This document shows, piece by piece, positions 63,296 to 64,000 of a DNA stretch of 64,000 bases. Every line of letters begins with the position of its first letter. The stretch's first letter is position 1. The notes below the pieces were generated by a model. It saw nothing but the letters and a program-made list of their open reading frames with translations. It ran no database searches and had not been told where the DNA came from. The stretch lies in contig OX388313.1 in NCBI GenBank assembly GCA_947579605.1, positions 25,919,214 through 25,983,213 of the forward strand, written 5' to 3'. This DNA is from Athripsodes cinereus. Its lineage: Eukaryota > Arthropoda > Insecta > Trichoptera > Leptoceridae. Position numbers and translations under genes: made by a program.

Positions 63296-63511
63296 CAGTG
63301 GTTCCCAAAGTTGACTGGACTCCGACCCATCTAACAAAAATTTCCATTCTTGGGACCCACCATTTAGCTGTCTTAGAGAAAAGAAGTCATAAATATTGGT
63401 AATGCTCAGATTCTCTAGAAGCGAGTCATGGAACTACTTAATGCTCAGGGCCCACTCAATATTCGCTCGTGACCTACCTGTGGGTCGCGACCCATAGTTT
63501 GGGAAACACTG
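63296..63511. mobile_element. Non-autonomous hAT-like element (216 bp)
   Basis: It begins CAGTGGTTCCCAAAG and ends TAGTTTGGGAAACACTG. It is flanked by TATTACAC (63288-63295) and TACTACAC (63512-63519), an 8-bp duplication with one mismatch. Internal GGTCGCGACCCATAG is typical of hAT/Charlie-type ends. Confidence 0.9.
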
Positions 63512-63719
63512 TACTACACAATATGTGACGGTTACCGATGCAAATGGTATAATAAGATGAAAATTGTTTAGAAAACAGTTATTTTTTAACTATAAATATA
63601 AATTTAATTTATTTAAATGTCTTTCAAAAGCAAAATTCAGATGAAAAGCGTTTTTTTTTTAATAAATAATATACCTGAAGCTAACACCTATTGGGGAGAT
63701 TATTCACTAACTAGGATTC

Positions 63720-63765
63720 TAAATCACTCGCAAACGAGTGGATGGCCTTGAGAAAGATATAGAAA
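63720..63765 (-). repeat. Short repeat shared with 8896-8935
   Basis: AATCACTCGCAAACGAGTGG plus ATGGCCTTGAG is the complement of TCAAGGTCATCCACTCGTTT at 8896. Its origin is unknown. Confidence 0.55.
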
Positions 63766-64000
63766 TAGAAATTCACTAACTAAATTAAATACGATCGATC
63801 GTTATTTGAAGATTTGTTACTTCAGAAAGTATCAAATAATTGAAAAACATAATTTATTTTTAGCATACAGATTATGAGAATAAAAGAACTAGTTATAACA
63901 AATCATAGCTTGTTCAAACTGCAATTATAATCGCGATAAATTGATTTATTTTTAAGTTTAAACAGGTCTTAAACATTTCTAAAAGAAACCAACCATCAAA

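Overview
This window looks like nuclear DNA from an insect, most likely a moth or butterfly. It is AT-rich, its genes are split into many short exons, and repeats fill the introns. One repeat (about 50089-50311) is the interspersed element common in lepidopteran genomes, starting near AGCGGTCCGC and ending near TATTAGTATAGAT. No bacterial, viral or CRISPR feature was seen.

Three host genes are supported. The largest is a group II (Cht10-type) multidomain chitinase on the + strand. I could trace 44 coding exons from 8612 to 46053. Every junction is GT/AG, phases agree throughout, and the spliced length is 8490 nt (2829 residues plus stop). Only the 5' exon carrying the start codon is missing. 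Domain order is: signal-peptide remnant, Pro/Arg-rich N-terminus, GH18-1, CBM14-1, GH18-2, Thr/Pro linker, CBM14-2, -3 and -4, GH18-3, GH18-4, CBM14-5, GH18-5. GH18-1 and GH18-2 have lost catalytic residues; GH18-3 to -5 keep the full motif. Downstream lies a head-to-head pair: a Serhl/kraken-like alpha/beta hydrolase on the - strand (three exons, 52380-54609) and a TRMT10A-like tRNA m1G9 methyltransferase on the + strand (four exons, 55575-59903). They share an intergenic region of about 0.97 kb.

Mobile DNA makes up much of the rest. A nearly complete non-LTR retrotransposon (LINE) lies on the - strand at the left edge (1 to about 4.45 kb). A second, diverged LINE (34910-39620, +) is inserted inside a truncated relative of the first, and both sit in a 6.2-kb intron within the GH18-3 coding region. 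The window also holds three non-autonomous hAT-like elements with 8-bp target duplications, two palindromic or TIR elements, two tRNA-derived SINE families, an unnamed repeat of about 240 bp in at least 15 copies, many fragments of reverse-transcriptase C-terminal tails, and two tandem arrays (62-bp and 50-bp units).

The most interesting signal is at the ORF1/ORF2 junctions of the two LINEs. Both carry a canonical A_AAA_AAC heptamer, in the zero frame, at the very end of ORF1, and ORF2 follows in the -1 frame. In the second LINE the first ATG of ORF2 lies after the conserved QNIRG start of the endonuclease, so plain reinitiation would remove a metal-site asparagine. This suggests programmed -1 frameshifting that makes an ORF1-ORF2 fusion. 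The second LINE also has a tRNA-like A-box/B-box module in its 5' UTR.
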